Below are positions 1 to 13,230 of a stretch of 64,000 bases of DNA, piece by piece. The DNA is from Paragonimus westermani. Its lineage: Eukaryota > Platyhelminthes > Trematoda > Plagiorchiida > Troglotrematidae. Under the pieces are notes generated by a model. It was not told the origin of the DNA and made no database searches. It worked only from the letters and a program-made list of their open reading frames with translations. The first letter of the stretch is position 1. Each line of letters begins with the position of its first letter. The stretch is taken from NCBI GenBank assembly GCA_008508345.1, contig QNGE01000768.1, positions 1-64,000 on the forward strand, read 5' to 3'. The position numbers and the translations under genes were made by a program.

Positions 1-41
1 ATCACCTGTCATCATAACGCGTGTCGTTTAAAGGATTACAG

Positions 42-199
42 TCCGGCAAACCCTACAACCTCTTTTAAAACGTGGCTCCAACTTTCACCAGCCATATCAC
101 TTTGCCCGATTTTACTAGCACAGCAGCAGTACCATTGTGATATTAATGTTGCTGTTAACAGACAAGCTATGGATGTGGTGGTTGCTTGGACCAATGGTC
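42..199 (+). CDS. candidate internal exon, function unknown
   Basis: An open stretch of about 52 codons runs from a plausible 3' splice site (TTACAG ending at 41) to a consensus donor GTAAGT at 200-205. The encoded peptide includes YHCDINVAVNRQAMDVVVAW and looks amino-acid-balanced rather than repetitive. I do not recognise a family. The opposite strand is also open over much of the interval, so coding on + is not certain. If real, it is an internal exon entered after one base of a split codon (codons start at 43) and leaving with one base of the next codon. Neighbouring exons were not found. Confidence 0.25.
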
Positions 200-205
200 G
201 TAAGT

Positions 206-2690
206 GGATCATAACGTGATATTCACTGAGAATTTCAAGTCTTTGTCTGTTCTTACAACACCACACTTGTGGCCTCCATCTGCTTTGATGTTAACACAAC
301 CGTACACGTGGTTGTTTCACTGTCGAGTATTGTGGCCAAAAAAGCGTCCTGGTATGCAACAATTTGACAGTCATTGTACCAACATACTTCCCACGACAAA
401 TTTTAACTTGTCAAAACGGTGTTGTTCCCTCTTTCGAGTACAAATTCCATTTTTACATTTTACCAGCTTCAAACGGTTTTTCTTACATTCACCCAAAATC
501 AGTCACAACAGTGCCAGTCTTAGTGATGTCAGAATACTATCAGCTCTGAGGAATTGACAGCTATTGTACCTGCATCATACAACTTTGCGTACAGCACCTT
601 GTGAAATGAAGTGCCAACATGTCCGCCAGTTCAGTGATCAGTGAAACACGTGTCTAACACATTTGAATTGGAAGTTCAGAACCATAAAGAAGAATCACGC
701 AACCTGTTACAAATTGACAAGCATGTTTGACGATCGATTGAGGTCGAAGGTAGAGCAGGTGTGTTCAGTCCATGAAAGCTTTGCTGTCTGCGAATTATCC
801 ACATGATGCACGCGTCTTCGATGGCATCAATTTTGTAGGGCAAATAGAAAATGCTTTCATTTGAATTTGTCGATCAGTGTTTCACATATGATCACAATCT
901 TTAGAAATTTCCGTTTGTAAGTATCGGCACGCTACTTGCACATTACTTGCGTTTTCAAGTTGCAATTGTTCACTGATGTTGGCCCATACGGAATGCGTCA
1001 GAGGTTTTCTCCTGGAAGACACCATGTGTTAATTACCTGTTTTACAGTGTCTCGATAACCTGGAGTTTGTGAATCGAACAAATTTCCTACGAACAAACGC
1101 CGAATCGGACTGATTACCTCAAAAGACGTATGTGTTGATCAAACTCCTGAGCACAGGAAACCTAACTGGAACGCGCCCTAGTCGTACAGTCCTGGGATAT
1201 GTGGACGTGCAAACGCAACGCCTATTCACTGAAGTCCTGGCAGGCACCCGAATCAGTGCTTTGTTTCGCCTTTGTCTTCGAACGTAGTGAAAATTACACG
1301 ATATTAAGAGGATCACCTCACCAGTTTGACGCTTCAACGAAATTGTTCCTCCCTGGTGTTGGTTCGACTCCTACTTATGCAATTCCAGTCATGCGGCGGC
1401 ATTTAATCCTCGAGCATTCAACTGTAGTTAGTTACAAAGAAATAGTGTGTACGGAGGTGACCGTTCAAAACCGTTTCGCAACTGCAGCTTGATCAGGCTA
1501 AAATTAAATGATTGACTAACGTTTACTGCAAGGTTTTAGGTTCACCAATCATCCGAATCATTGTAGAGCCTACGTACTAAGACATCCTCAATTGGAAAGG
1601 CATGGATCCCAGTGCAACCGTCAGTGCTATGCCAGCCAATTTATTTTCAACTATCGACCACAGATCCATGTGTTTTCTGGATGCAAACGTGGTATGGGGC
1701 AAATACGCCCGCGCTTTTGGGCAAACAACCGCGTTGTTCTATAATCGGAGAAGCAGCGGATCATAGGTGAGTAAGTTTCTGTTTTGAAGGGATTATTTAT
1801 CCAAAAATCTTCATGCTGAACTTCAGTCAAATCAACGATTTCGTGGCTTCAGTTATTGCGATTTTGTTTGTGTCTTGGAAACTTCGACAGTTCACTCAGG
1901 TCTTCCTTGTTCTTTATCTGGTTTGGGTTGTAATGATGGTTGCTGTTAGTCACCGTACAGCTAAATTTCCGTACTAAGTGCGTTACCTGATAACACAGAA
2001 CAAGTAAACATGTGGGATGAATTAGCGAGTGAGTTGAACCATGTGCTTGAAATAAAAACTATATCGCAATTAGATCAGCCTGTAGATTACGTCAGTCAAG
2101 TTAAAATAACATTAAAATATTTCTATATAGGAGCACGTGAGTACCGTTTTCAATTCTGCAAAACTCTCTGGAAGTGTTCCGAAACTGTATGACAAGTGGA
2201 AAACTGCATGCAGTTGCAGTCGGAATATTTTCGACTGAAAGTGCAACATTCAACGCAACGTCCTTTACCATAGCATGCAGTCAGATTTGACTGGCCGAGA
2301 AAACGTCATCACCGTTACCACTTCCTAAGTAAACGTGATCACATGCGTTTACCATTATTTCTTAACATTTTCAAATAACTGACGAAAAAGCCATTGACGA
2401 TTGCACTCTGTGATGTGCGAGTTTCAAAGACACCGAACCCAACCAGACATTTCTAGGAATTATAATATTCGAATGATGCTTAATTGATGCCATTCTCAAG
2501 ATACGCTATGAACCCTGTGGGACATTTGGCGGTTTTTGTGTAACTGTAATGATTGTCATTGAAAATATACTTTCAGGTTAATTATTGAGGTTCAGGTTGT
2601 ACACTTTTGATACGGCGCGTAATTCTAATACAGGCGTTTGACTCTTGTTCATTCGTTGTGTTCTGCTCAATTCGGATATACCAGTTACTG
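206..2690. other. no recognised feature
   Basis: Both strands hold only short chance ORFs. No domain motif, tRNA or long repeat was recognised. A GGTTCGACTCC string near 1363 resembles a B box, but no cloverleaf can be drawn around it. Confidence 0.5.
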
Positions 2691-4420
2691 GTCTCACGTT
2701 AAGTTATATATATTCACGAAGCATCACAGTAACAGTATCAGACATTTCATTTGAGGGTAGAATCATAAAATTGCTTTTAAAATCACAAACAACTGCTTCG
2801 GACTTTAGTTGTACATGATAGGCGAGCACGCAGAAATCGTATGATACTCATGATTAGATGTGTGCGAACATGACCAACTCTATGCTAATCGACAGTATTC
2901 TTCGCCAGTAATCGACAGAATGCTAGTCTAAGCGTACGGGACAACATACTTGGGACTGCTTTTGCAAGAAATTGTTAATTGGACTATAAAACAATCGCTT
3001 TTTCGGGCTTCATTTTCGAGTAATACGGAAAAATTATTACATTTCAGGCAGTATTTAGAAAACTTCTGATAACCGGAGCAATGCACTTCATGCAGTAAAT
3101 CGAATCGACTATGTCCTGCCCATCTCATCCAAATCAACGTATGATGGACAGAGTTGGTTCGATCATTTATGAGTTTCCCACTCAAGCGTACTTCGTCTGT
3201 CACGAACGTATTCAAGCTTCACAGCGATTACTTGCCGGCCACCTGCATAATGCACTTCACCAATTCCGATATTTCTGAAACATCGGCTTGCCACAACCCA
3301 CATTCACTTCTGAATTGAAACTAAATCCCTCCGTCACCAAAATTGGCTTCACTCTGGTAGGTTAATGGAAGGTCGGTTGTATTTCTTGAGAATTGAACCC
3401 TCGAATTTTGACAGCTACTTCTATCATCACCATCGTTGTCGTTGACAGATAACCAGTCAAAATTGCACTTGGAATGAATATAATGCAAGTTACATTCTGC
3501 TCCCAATGATGAAGTAGACTAGGCGGATTAAGTCAAATTAGTCAGCAACCATAACGGTACTGACAGACCAAGAAAGTCTACATTGTTTCGGCTCAAATTT
3601 ACGTGAAACAACGCAACACCATATATGCCAGTTAGCTGTGTACTGGGAAAGCGAGACAGATATTCCGTTACGTTTCTTTCCATCATATTCCGTTTCGGGT
3701 ACGACGAGGTGGTATAATGCGCAACCGAAATCAGCGAGCGCGCACGAATTGAATTTGGGTTGTGTAACTTGGCGTGCTGCTGTGTTGTCGGTGACGTTTT
3801 AGCTCACGTTTGTGTAAGTCGTGTGCATGTCTTACTGGGCCTACGGCTCATGTTTGTTTGTATTGTTCCTCTTTCCAGGACTGTTGTTCGAACCCGTACT
3901 TCGGAAGAACGCCGTCTCCTGGTGCGTCCACGTTGTCCGAAGGTTGGTCCGCGAAGTCACGGGCATTCAGTGTAGAGTCGGCTGGCCCGCATGTTACAGT
4001 GGTAGCGGAAGTGGAAATTATTACCTCCCCGTACACCACACAAGAAGATGAATCTTGGAATGTGAATGGATTTTTTGTATCGTGAATACCTGAGACAGAG
4101 ACAGGGCAACTGGTTTACCCGAAATGTAAATGCTGCCAAGGAAACAACCTCGAACATACTGTCATATGTGGTTCGAAATTTCACAAACGCTTCTCGAATG
4201 ATTAGACGAACAAATGCTTCCAGCTTCTCACAACATATGCACCAGTACACAACATTCAAAGGAACGTCATATTTCGCAGCTCACGTGCCTTCATTTGTGG
4301 GCAGCCAGTTTTACACTGGTAAGCAGTGTTTGGGCTCATAGGTGGCTGAGGCAGGCATCGCATAAAGATGTCTTCAACAATTTGACGGCGATTGGCCAAC
4401 AGTTGGTGGCACGACGATCA
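2690..4420 (+). repeat. dispersed repeat family 1, copy 1 (interrupted)
   Basis: This stretch aligns by eye with two other places in the window: about 42060-43190 (+) and 62380-64000 (-). Shared landmarks include ACGAACGTATTCAAGCTTCA near 3204, GCAACACCATATATGCCAGT near 3612, ACAACATACTTGGGACTG near 2941 and TGGTTCGAAATTTCACAAA near 4169. Copies are diverged with small indels, so the family is old. No clear protein is encoded and no family is recognised. Copy 1 is split by a solo LTR at 3713-3998 that the other two copies lack. Outer ends are approximate. Confidence 0.75.
3713..3998 (+). repeat. solo LTR of a Gypsy-like element
   Basis: This 286-bp segment is absent from the other two family 1 copies and is flanked by the 4-bp direct repeat GTGG (3709-3712 and 3999-4002). 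Its ends are TATAATGCGC (a decayed TGTAACGCGC) and GTTACA, near-inverted termini typical of LTRs. It aligns along its length with 26572-26840 on the minus strand, where the same sequence follows a polypurine tract and a Gypsy-type integrase. The two differ at many sites, so it is an old insertion left by LTR-LTR recombination. Confidence 0.65.
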
Positions 4421-6413
4421 GCCTCTATGTTTCTTATGGTAGAACAAAAATTGTGGTGGGTTGTTCCATTACGGTTCATCATGCACAAATTTCCTTACCA
4501 AACTTAACGTTTGAAATACATCAAGCAGTATTCTCTCAGATAGCGTTCGACTGCAAAACGATTATAACATGTATCCAATCATTTAATGTTGCATCTGTTT
4601 TTCGCATCATTGACTGCAATGACTGCAAAACACGAATGGCTCATTTCTACTTCACTTGCGTTTTCGATGCTAAACAAACAGAGCTCAATTTATTCCTCAT
4701 AGTTTACTTCAAAATATGAGCTGCTGCCCACACAACTCATTCCACGTCGTCGAATCTTGTTCGAAACATTTTAAAAGGCCACAGTTTGGTTGTGCGCGTA
4801 TTCATATTAGAAACTGATGATATTCAACATAATAGGAAGAAATAAAAATCATGCTGTCTCCTGGATTTGTTCTGTTTTCCTGGTGATTATCACTCGACTA
4901 ACTTTATCAAAAAGCTGTCATTATTTATTTGTGTCGTGTACTTCCGGTAAACAATGTATGGTAGCAAACTGCATCATCTCGGCCATTTTGCACGTCAATT
5001 GAGCGCAATGGTTGGAGAAACAGCATTATCTAGTTTTCTGATGTGAACACTACATGAAGTCTCACGTGAACATGTGAAAATACGATGTGGAAATATGTCC
5101 ACTGCTGCACTTAACAATGCATAGCCTACGGTCTAACTGGTGAGCTTCACGTCTTTTAGGCAGTCGTCTGGAAAACATGCAACTACCCAGAAACCTGCAT
5201 ACCAGAAATGAGCACGAAGTACTAACCAAATGCAATTTATTTCCAAATCACCTCAAAAAATATCTCACCCAATTTTGCGCCATCTCCGTTTGTATCCAAT
5301 CGATAAAATTTATTACACGCAAGAAAACTCCGGAGAGGTTTTCTGGCTCTGACGAGTGTACCGCACTGGATATGCCTGCGATCGTCATCAAGCCATGATG
5401 TTTATAAATTAAGCCACTTCCCCTGTCGCCCTGTTGAATTCGTAGTGGAAGCAGTGGGATGTTGCGTGAATCATTCAAGCGCGTTATAATAATTTCATGG
5501 TGTGTTTGTCTGACAATCTTAACAGAACTGTTTAGTGGCCAACTTTTGGAGCAGCATCTTGGGATTCACGTATGAATATTGATTCGACTCACTAGGCATG
5601 TTTTATAGCGTTCAATGGAATTTCTGATGGAATCGCATGTAGACCCTGATCTTTTTCGTCGTTTTGAATGCATATGGACAATATCTTGGACGAGTACGTT
5701 CTAATTCATGCGATCATTTGCACTACACTGCACCGCAACTGCAACTCCATTGCAACCCTGCTCATAGAGTGGGGCTGGAATTTCGTCTGACGCTGTTAAA
5801 GGAGCATAGTTTAAACTGTATTGCGTTCAGGTCGACAAACAGTTTACTTCAGTGGCAATATTCGTTGCTTCATCATGCACTACATTGCCATGATGTCGTG
5901 GGAAGAAGTACATGCTGAATTCATTGTTTTGAGAAAAACAACTTGTGTTGCTCTGAAGGGCCACCGGTGGTCCGTTGTTAGGTAACCACGTTCTATGATT
6001 TCTTGAAGCTTTTAGCAGAAATGACGTACATCACATTGTGATGGGTGGTTGACGTTTAACCACAAGTCACTTATGGTTGTAACGTGTCACAAATCAACAA
6101 CCCACGTCAAATACGGTAGAAACCGTGACGGCTGTTGTGTGTTGGGAACAACTTATAGCACCTCCTAAAGTACGTACGGAATTGCAGATAACCAGTCTGG
6201 TCTATAATTCATAAATGTAATGCCACTTTGTAGAGGGACACTGAACATAGGTTCTCCACCAGCTAGTCTGATCACCAGTTCACAAATTTATTGCTATTGT
6301 ACACCAGCACCACACAAATCAGCAGTGAGTGCTTCATAAAATAGCAAATCGCTGTACAATAGTTTTCGTGCATCACAACCTGATTTGTACAAACTCCAAA
6401 ACATTTAACTTAC
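4421..6413. other. no recognised gene
   Basis: No domain-bearing frame was found. By position this would be intron or 3' sequence of the serine protease gene at 6414-6712 (-). A GGGCCACCGGTGG string near 5958 was considered for the GDSGGP exon and not accepted. Confidence 0.45.
6408..6413 (-). other. 5' splice site (donor)
   Basis: On the minus strand the exon ends ...TGTAGG followed by GTAAGT, a full consensus donor. The cut falls after the codon for the residue preceding GDSGGP in trypsin-like proteases, so the next exon should begin with GDSGGP. Confidence 0.65.
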
Positions 6414-6712
6414 CCTACATACCCGTGTACCTGAGTTGTAGTAACCGGCACAGACCTCGTGCCCCAGGTCCACTCTGAAAATCATGTAACACATACCAGC
6501 ACGTGTCACTTGTAGTTCTGCAACCAAAGAAGTTTTGACACGTCCGCTTCCATGTCTCGTGCATCCCCATCCAACAAATGTGCGTTTTGTGCCCACTGAC
6601 GGCCATTCCTCGTTACGCTTGCTTGTGGGCATTGATGCGGGTACAGATCTCTTCCAAATATACGTTATACGTCCTTTGACCTTCATAAGAACTATGTCGT
6701 ATTCCAAAATCC
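6414..6712 (-). CDS. internal exon of a trypsin-like (S1/chymotrypsin-fold) serine protease
   Basis: This exon encodes the middle of a chymotrypsin-fold protease domain, which cleaves peptide bonds using a His-Asp-Ser triad. Reading 5' to 3' it shows EYDIVLMKVKGRI, with the catalytic Asp in the DIxLM context. VGTKRTFVGWGCTRHGSG follows, carrying the GWG hallmark. A conserved Cys, then HEVCAGYYNSGTRVCR, come last, with CAG and the Cys just before the nucleophile motif. The exon ends exactly where GDSGGP should follow. The splice acceptor (CCAACCAG) is at 6713-6720 and the donor GTAAGT at 6408-6413. Length is 299 bp, entering after one base of a split codon and leaving between codons. The frame has no stop. 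His and Ser exons were not located in the window; they must be distant or in unrecognised flanks. Domain architecture outside this exon is unknown. Confidence 0.8.
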
Positions 6713-6720
6713 CTGGTTGG
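6713..6720 (-). other. 3' splice site (acceptor)
   Basis: The minus strand reads a T-rich stretch, then CCAACCAG, then GG ATT TTG entering the protease frame. The polypyrimidine tract is interrupted by A residues, so the exact acceptor is less certain than the donor. Confidence 0.5.
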
Positions 6721-9700
6721 ATGTTAAATAATAAATAAATGTAAGATAGTGATAACAGCGTAAATTAGAGGGTCACGTGAACAAAGCAGAATAAAATACG
6801 GCATCCCTTAAAATGGTCTATTCGACATTTACCAGATTATATTTCTTATCATATATGTTATGTATTTTTCCATTCGCCTGTGAATGGGTTACATATAAGA
6901 TCGGGACGTTAAATTTAAGTGCTAGTGATGTATTGCTATGATTATCCACTGAATGTGTTACACTTAAATAAATTGTTTACTTGCCTCGCGATTTTTTTTA
7001 TAAATATGATTTGCTTGCCAAATGTAATCAGAAATGTCAATAATTTCTTGCATACCCACGTCATTCTCTCGAAGGACGAGAGCATGCGCATGTGCCTCAT
7101 CCAGTTGATCTTAGACTATGCTGACGTTGTTTGGACGCGACTTTGACAATGTTTACCGTGTTGCATAGACCGGCGACGAAATATGCAGATGGTCATTGTT
7201 CTCTGAATGTTTTCAACAATGCAAACATTTCTTTACACAGTGGGATGGTGTATTTCCCACTTTCCTGATGCAGAGTATGTCTATAATGCAAATGACAATG
7301 TTCCTAGGTTAATTGTGTCTTGGTTTACACACACATGACCAGCACTCAGCAATTTTAATGCAATCTCTACACCAGTTCTGAAATTGACTATGCAAAATGT
7401 TACTCATATGCTAAGGTGGAGCAAACTATTGGGTGTCTCATGAATTTTCATAATGACAACATTAACGTAGTTTGAATCACAAGTTGACAAAGGTGCATTC
7501 TTGAAGCCTTAAATTTGGTGTCAACTGTGTAGAAATAGAAACTCATTTTTTAATGCTTCTTGAAAGTATGGCACGCTCTTAGATGCAGTTCGTTATCACA
7601 AGGACAAATTGTGACAGTACTTCCCTTATTTTAGCGTTCTTGAGGTATGTTTAAGTTAACCTTTGCCGTGAAACAACTCGTTTTTACTTAGTTGTATAAG
7701 TCAGAGTGCTTTGTGCCCCCTGTACATCGGGCGTTAACACGGTAACTCTGACCTTGGAGCAAACTGGTGAATTCTCTTAAGCCTAGACGCGCTGCGGAAC
7801 GCGACAGTTGTCACCTCGAAGCGGTACAGCAGAAGTGTAAAACAGAATTATTTCAACATATGCCTAGAAAACTTAACCGAAGGACCAGCTTCAAAATGAA
7901 CATTGAGACGAACATTTCCTAATTATTTGAAGCTGACGTTGTGGTTAATCGAGAACTCCAGGCAGTCTTTATATAACACGCGCAATACGTTTTGATCAAA
8001 CAGGGCTGCTCTGATTTGTCAGTTGCAACGAAAATTGTAACGCCCTATATTGAAGTTCATCTTGGGTCTGCTCATGCACTCTATGAATCAATTTTATTAC
8101 GAAGTGAGAAGCGTGCTCAATGTTAAGCAGATTATGTTGTGTTTGATTACATGAACAAAACCAGCTACATTTAAACGTGTTTGCAATGTTGATACAAGGA
8201 TTTAGTTGTTGATTTCACCTCCTGAAATCACGCGTTACCTACGGCAAAAATGGGATTTCTCGCGTAAGGTTTCTACGTAGCTCCCCTATGGACAGTCAGG
8301 TTTCTGATCGTTTCAACTTACACCCACCTTCAAACGTTCCTGTTGCTTGTAACCCCAATTACGTTCATACCGTCGTGATTACACTTCTAAGACATTGTAA
8401 TACACCTTCTTCTCAGCGCCATTTTAGCACTGCAAAGAAAGACTGGCACGCGTAAATTGCTTTTTGAGTTCTCTAATTTGTTTTACAATAAACTGCTAAG
8501 TGTACCAAATGAAACCTTAATTGAACGTCTTTCATTGAGGACACCACTAATGACCACAAAATTCTAAAATCCATACGACCTAAGAATTACCCTTCCGGTC
8601 CAACCCTACTCATTGATGTTAATCCATGTACGTAAGATCACATCAAACTAATATTGTAAAGCCCATTGAACAGACATATATATCACAAGCTAAGTGAACA
8701 CTGTAGTGCTAGTTCCTGAATCCAACCTTGTGTTACCGTGAATCGGAATTCGCAGGGAGAAGACGATGACTGATTATTGATTTACTCACCGACAGACTCA
8801 CGACGGACTTCAACGTAACAAATAAGAGGCGCTAGGGTGTTTGACGTGAGAGCACCTTGGGCACAACCGCACAGCAGCCGCCAGAGAAGAAGAGTGCGTT
8901 GATTGGAAATTCCAGTCGACCTTCAGAATTCAAACAAGCGGTAAACTGGATGAGCGGCTTTCCTAGCGGTAATAGCTCAACATTGTTATGCTAGTGAATA
9001 TAACCTACAGCAATAGAGATGGCGCAGATTCATTATACAGCTACGAGTAAAACTGCGACACCTCTGCCGGCACACTAACTCTGATGCAGGTGGTTTGTAG
9101 TAAATTCACATTCGCAAGGTAATGTGAACCGGCGCAGTGGTACTGGCAAGGCAACTCTCACGTCACGCGGAGTTTAAAATTCCGGGGACGTCGAAGGTGA
9201 CCTCACTGCAATACCGCACAGCAAGCCTACGTAATTTTCAATATTCCGGACCACATAATTTATGACCACAATGTCAGAAAAGATTCATTCGGAAAATAAA
9301 CCAATTATTTCGAGATTTTTTAGACATTCATGGTGAGTGGGATCCGTGGACAGTTTCCTTATATTGCTGTGGGAGTGCAGTTGGGCCAGGGATACACTGA
9401 CGTCTGCTATTTCTGGACCTCATTTTATATCTGTGACGTTTGCCTGTCTGCAAATTAAAATGACCTACACAAGCACTTAGAAACATTAGGATGGTTTACG
9501 TTGAGATATATCCAGTTGATATCTACTGTTTATTTACCAGCGTTAAATTCAGGAGAACAGTTGATGTTTACTGTGATTCATTACCAGTCAAGAATTATCG
9601 TCGTGTATCCCTGTTGGTTGTCTTAAACATATCGAGCACTTCATGCATCGATACTGTAGGCCTTAAGTTTGAACCATCGCTCTACGGAACAGATGATAAT

Positions 9701-12700
9701 GTGTTTGTGTGTACTCTATTGGGCCCAGTGCATCCAACTGTAAGTGTTCGCGTGAAAAACCTAAGTCTGCAAGTTTGTCGATTGTGCAAGCTTTTATCGA
9801 AAGCATGTCTGTCATTCTAAATTTGACCATTAATATCGGTTTGCTGACAATCTATGATTTTTCAAATTCTGCCGGAATAAGCCTAATTCCTACAAAAAGG
9901 ATGAGGACCACAGTTCTTCTTGTTGCAACACTTTGGTGAACACGACCGTTCAGTACAACGCTGAGTGTCCCCGCCCACTCCGAGAGGCTGGTAGATACAA
10001 GTTTTTCGTTAGTTATATGTATATACGAACGGGTCTTACTACGAACACTGTCCCATCGAACCTGATAGACTTGCACTGACGATCGCAGAAAGCAGAGGCA
10101 GTATGAGGTAATGTCTTAATTAAGAACCGACACCCCGTGAACCTTGCCGATATTACTACTAAGTGAAAGCCACTCAAAATTGGCGTGGCTGATAATACCC
10201 ACCTTCACTTTTGAAATCGACTGTTTCAGAGGCGACTCATGATTCGCAATTTAAATTGGTTCATTAAAGTTCTGCATCCGAATGCTCAAAGTAATGATCA
10301 GTTTAGTCACAATGGTATCGTACTGAATTGCTTTATCACACCCGATATTGTCCTATCAGCAACTGCGGTGACGTTAACTTCAGTGAAACCGACCGGTATC
10401 GCGGTCAAGTAGAAACCGATGTTGATGTCGGAAACGCAAAGTGACGACAGAGTGACTTGATTTCGTTTATCGCATGATACACTATGTTATTCCCGTCAAG
10501 TGGTCTGCTATTTCGCAGTTCAACCCAAGGTTGCTTGTGGTCACGTTCATTACCGTTTGGCCTTTGGCCTTACTTGTCCACAAATGGTTGACATTAGTAG
10601 TTTCTCCAGCTCTGAACTAAAACCAGTCGCTAGTGTCTTGTGAGATGTTAGGGTTGGGCGTTTCTGTCGTTGTTGCACGCGCATTACCTAAAGTCCAAAG
10701 TGCAGCATTCGGCTGTTAAATTTACTATCTCTTCAGCGAAAATCTAGCTTCTTTTTGCTGTATCGATTGTTTTCAATTGTGTGAAATGTAGTTCAATTAG
10801 AGAGGCATGGATGAATAAGAGCAAATTTTGAACGACAATTCGGGAAGTTGAACATATCGCTACCAAAAGCAGCGAATTAAACACGCTCAATTGTGTCTGA
10901 AAATGACTTCAGAACGTTGCTTCACAAGGTTTTTCAAAAGTACCAGTTAGTATAGGAAGAAAATAATGAGCAACAAAGGCTTCAGCCTGACTTCAAGCGT
11001 ACACAGTTGTTAGATTTCATAGAGAAAAAATCCTCCTCAATATCGTGCAGACAAAAATGAAACTTTCTGCTCGAGGTCAATTTGAATTTTTGAGTTCGGA
11101 AGTGCCGCCTTCATGAAGTAAGAAGCAGTATTCTTTGGAAACTTCTGCAATTTCCTGTGAGATGATTTTGACACCTTGGTATTTCAAAACGAATTCACTT
11201 TAGCTGAAACACTTAGTGATCCAACAGGTGAGCCAGTAGGCAGTGGTGGGACACACTCGCACAATATACATAGATTGTTATTTGAAAGTCTTTCTGCTTC
11301 GGAATTTACTTCAATACTCGTAGATTCCATTTAAATCAGGATTCTTTGAGAATTACTGTAGCCGCCGTTCAGAGATGGAGAAACTTCTCCTCATCCATAT
11401 ATATATTCCCTAGTTTTATCCACTGTTTCCATTCTCCGGCTAACTGACAAATCCAGGCAGCAGATCATACCGAGGGAGACAGACTGCCAGCCCATTTCAA
11501 GAGTACTGCGCTGATGATAGACCGAGCCTGCAGACTACACATCCTCAGCGTGGGTCCTGTAACGCGTCAGCTCAAGGAAACATTCAAAACTGCTTCCCAG
11601 AACGCATGGAAGCCAAGCAGTTGTAAGTAAAAAGTGCAATAATCAACTAGTACCGAAAGCCTTTGAAGTACAATACCGCATTGCTGTTAATCCAGTAAGG
11701 TATTCCTCAGGTCGAACAGTTTGTCACACTCATCACCGAAAGATTGAGGGAGAGTTTGTATCTGTGTCATCATGAAATAGAATAACGTTCGCCTCGATGG
11801 GTTTGCATTATTTTACTGTTTTCCTAATCTTAGGAGTAACCCATATTTTTCAGCGCCTCCGCAGAAATTGACTTCTTCACATGTACTCAAACAGCAAAAC
11901 ATGTTGGCATTTCACGTGCACCTCTACCGAACAGAAAACTAAACACGGTGAACGCGTATTCCTTCTAACCAACGTTTAAATTACCCACAACTTTTGTCAA
12001 GGTAGTTTCAGGGAAGTGGTAACGTTTATCATTCTCAAAAGCATGTTCATCGTAACAAACAATGAGAGTTGTTACCAGAAGAGGAATTTTCTAGCCCCAA
12101 CACAATTGAGAATATCTACTATCCTTCGAGTTGGTAATAGTGATCTGGATTGCGTCATTGATTTACATCAGTTTTCCTGTTAACTAAGTTTGCCATATTT
12201 TGCTGTAATACGAATTTTGAAACATTTATTATAAACCGCTCCGTACTATGTATTCATATACACGCAGCTGACTATTTTAATTAGCATGGTGATTGTTTAT
12301 TAATTAGGTCATACATAACGAGAACAGTAATGTAAGACGTAAGAGCGTTTATTGCACAACTCCGGAGGCCAAGTAACACTAATGTTCACATTCGGGCGGA
12401 TACCGGCATATGTGGAACTTACAACAGACGCTGCTAGAACTTTATCTGGCGGCGATAAAGTCTAGCTGTAGACAAACAAAGTTTTGTCGAAAAATAATGT
12501 TTTGCTACAATTCAGTAGAACGTGATAATCAGCCTATTTGATAAAGCATCCGCACTGAAAGCTATCTGTTTCATAAGCATTGGCTCCCGTGATTTCTACT
12601 GGGAAAGGAACGTAGACAACTCAAGTGTGACAAATAGATCAGTTTGCAGAATTACTTCCACCGACAAGGCTATATAGAACATTTACAGGAACTTGACAAA

Positions 12701-12955
12701 TTAAAACTACTTAGATGTTTAGGACAGAACGACTTTGTGGAAACGGACTTCCGGGTACAATGTCGTCGTTTGTGTTTCTTCCATAAATGACGATTTGGAG
12801 CGATGCAGTACTTTACAAGCGCGAATGTTATCTCTCACAAACCACATTTCATCCGTGTCCCGGATAGACTGTTGACGGACCACTTGCCTTACTTGTATTC
12901 AAACGATAATCCCAAGACTTTGGTTTCATTCCAAAGTGATGGGCTGATAGACGGA
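6721..12955. other. no recognised gene
   Basis: About 6 kb of AT-rich sequence with no long frame, no domain motif and no repeat shared with the rest of the window that I could see. It may be intron of the minus-strand protease gene. Confidence 0.45.
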
Positions 12956-13230
12956 ATCAATGATCGCGTTGTACTTGATCGACACTCTCGTTAAATATCT
13001 AGGCTCAATTGTCCCGACCAAGTTGCCATCCAAACTCAGTGCATCAAAATCGATGTTATCGATCGTGAACCACGGTGGCCAGAAAAAGCTGGGATGATGG
13101 GGTCTCGTGTCAAAAGTGAGTGCAAGTTACGTCATAGTAACAGCAGTACTCTGAGTCCCGCCGACATGTCGGCCAGTTGAGATACGGCATTCTCACACAC
13201 CCCCTTGCTTAAGAATGTATAATTTTCACC
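12956..13230 (+). pseudogene. possible C-terminal relic of a non-LTR reverse transcriptase
   Basis: In broken plus frames the region reads TLVKYLGSIVPTKLPSKL and then GLVSKVSASYVIVTAVL. This order resembles the post-catalytic part of RTE/Jockey-like RTs (FxYLGSxI ... LxxKxRVYxAxVRSVLLYG). Stops interrupt it and no catalytic YADD box is visible upstream. The assignment rests on pattern similarity only and could be chance. Confidence 0.25.

Noticed and set aside
1355..1380. GGTTCGACTCC as a tRNA T-arm
   Set aside because: The T-stem has a mismatch and no acceptor, D or anticodon arms can be paired upstream.
5950..5985. GGGCCACCGGTGG as the missing GDSGGP exon of the serine protease
   Set aside because: The minus strand gives TDHRWPF or TTGGPS, not GDSGGP, and there is no acceptor AG at the right place.
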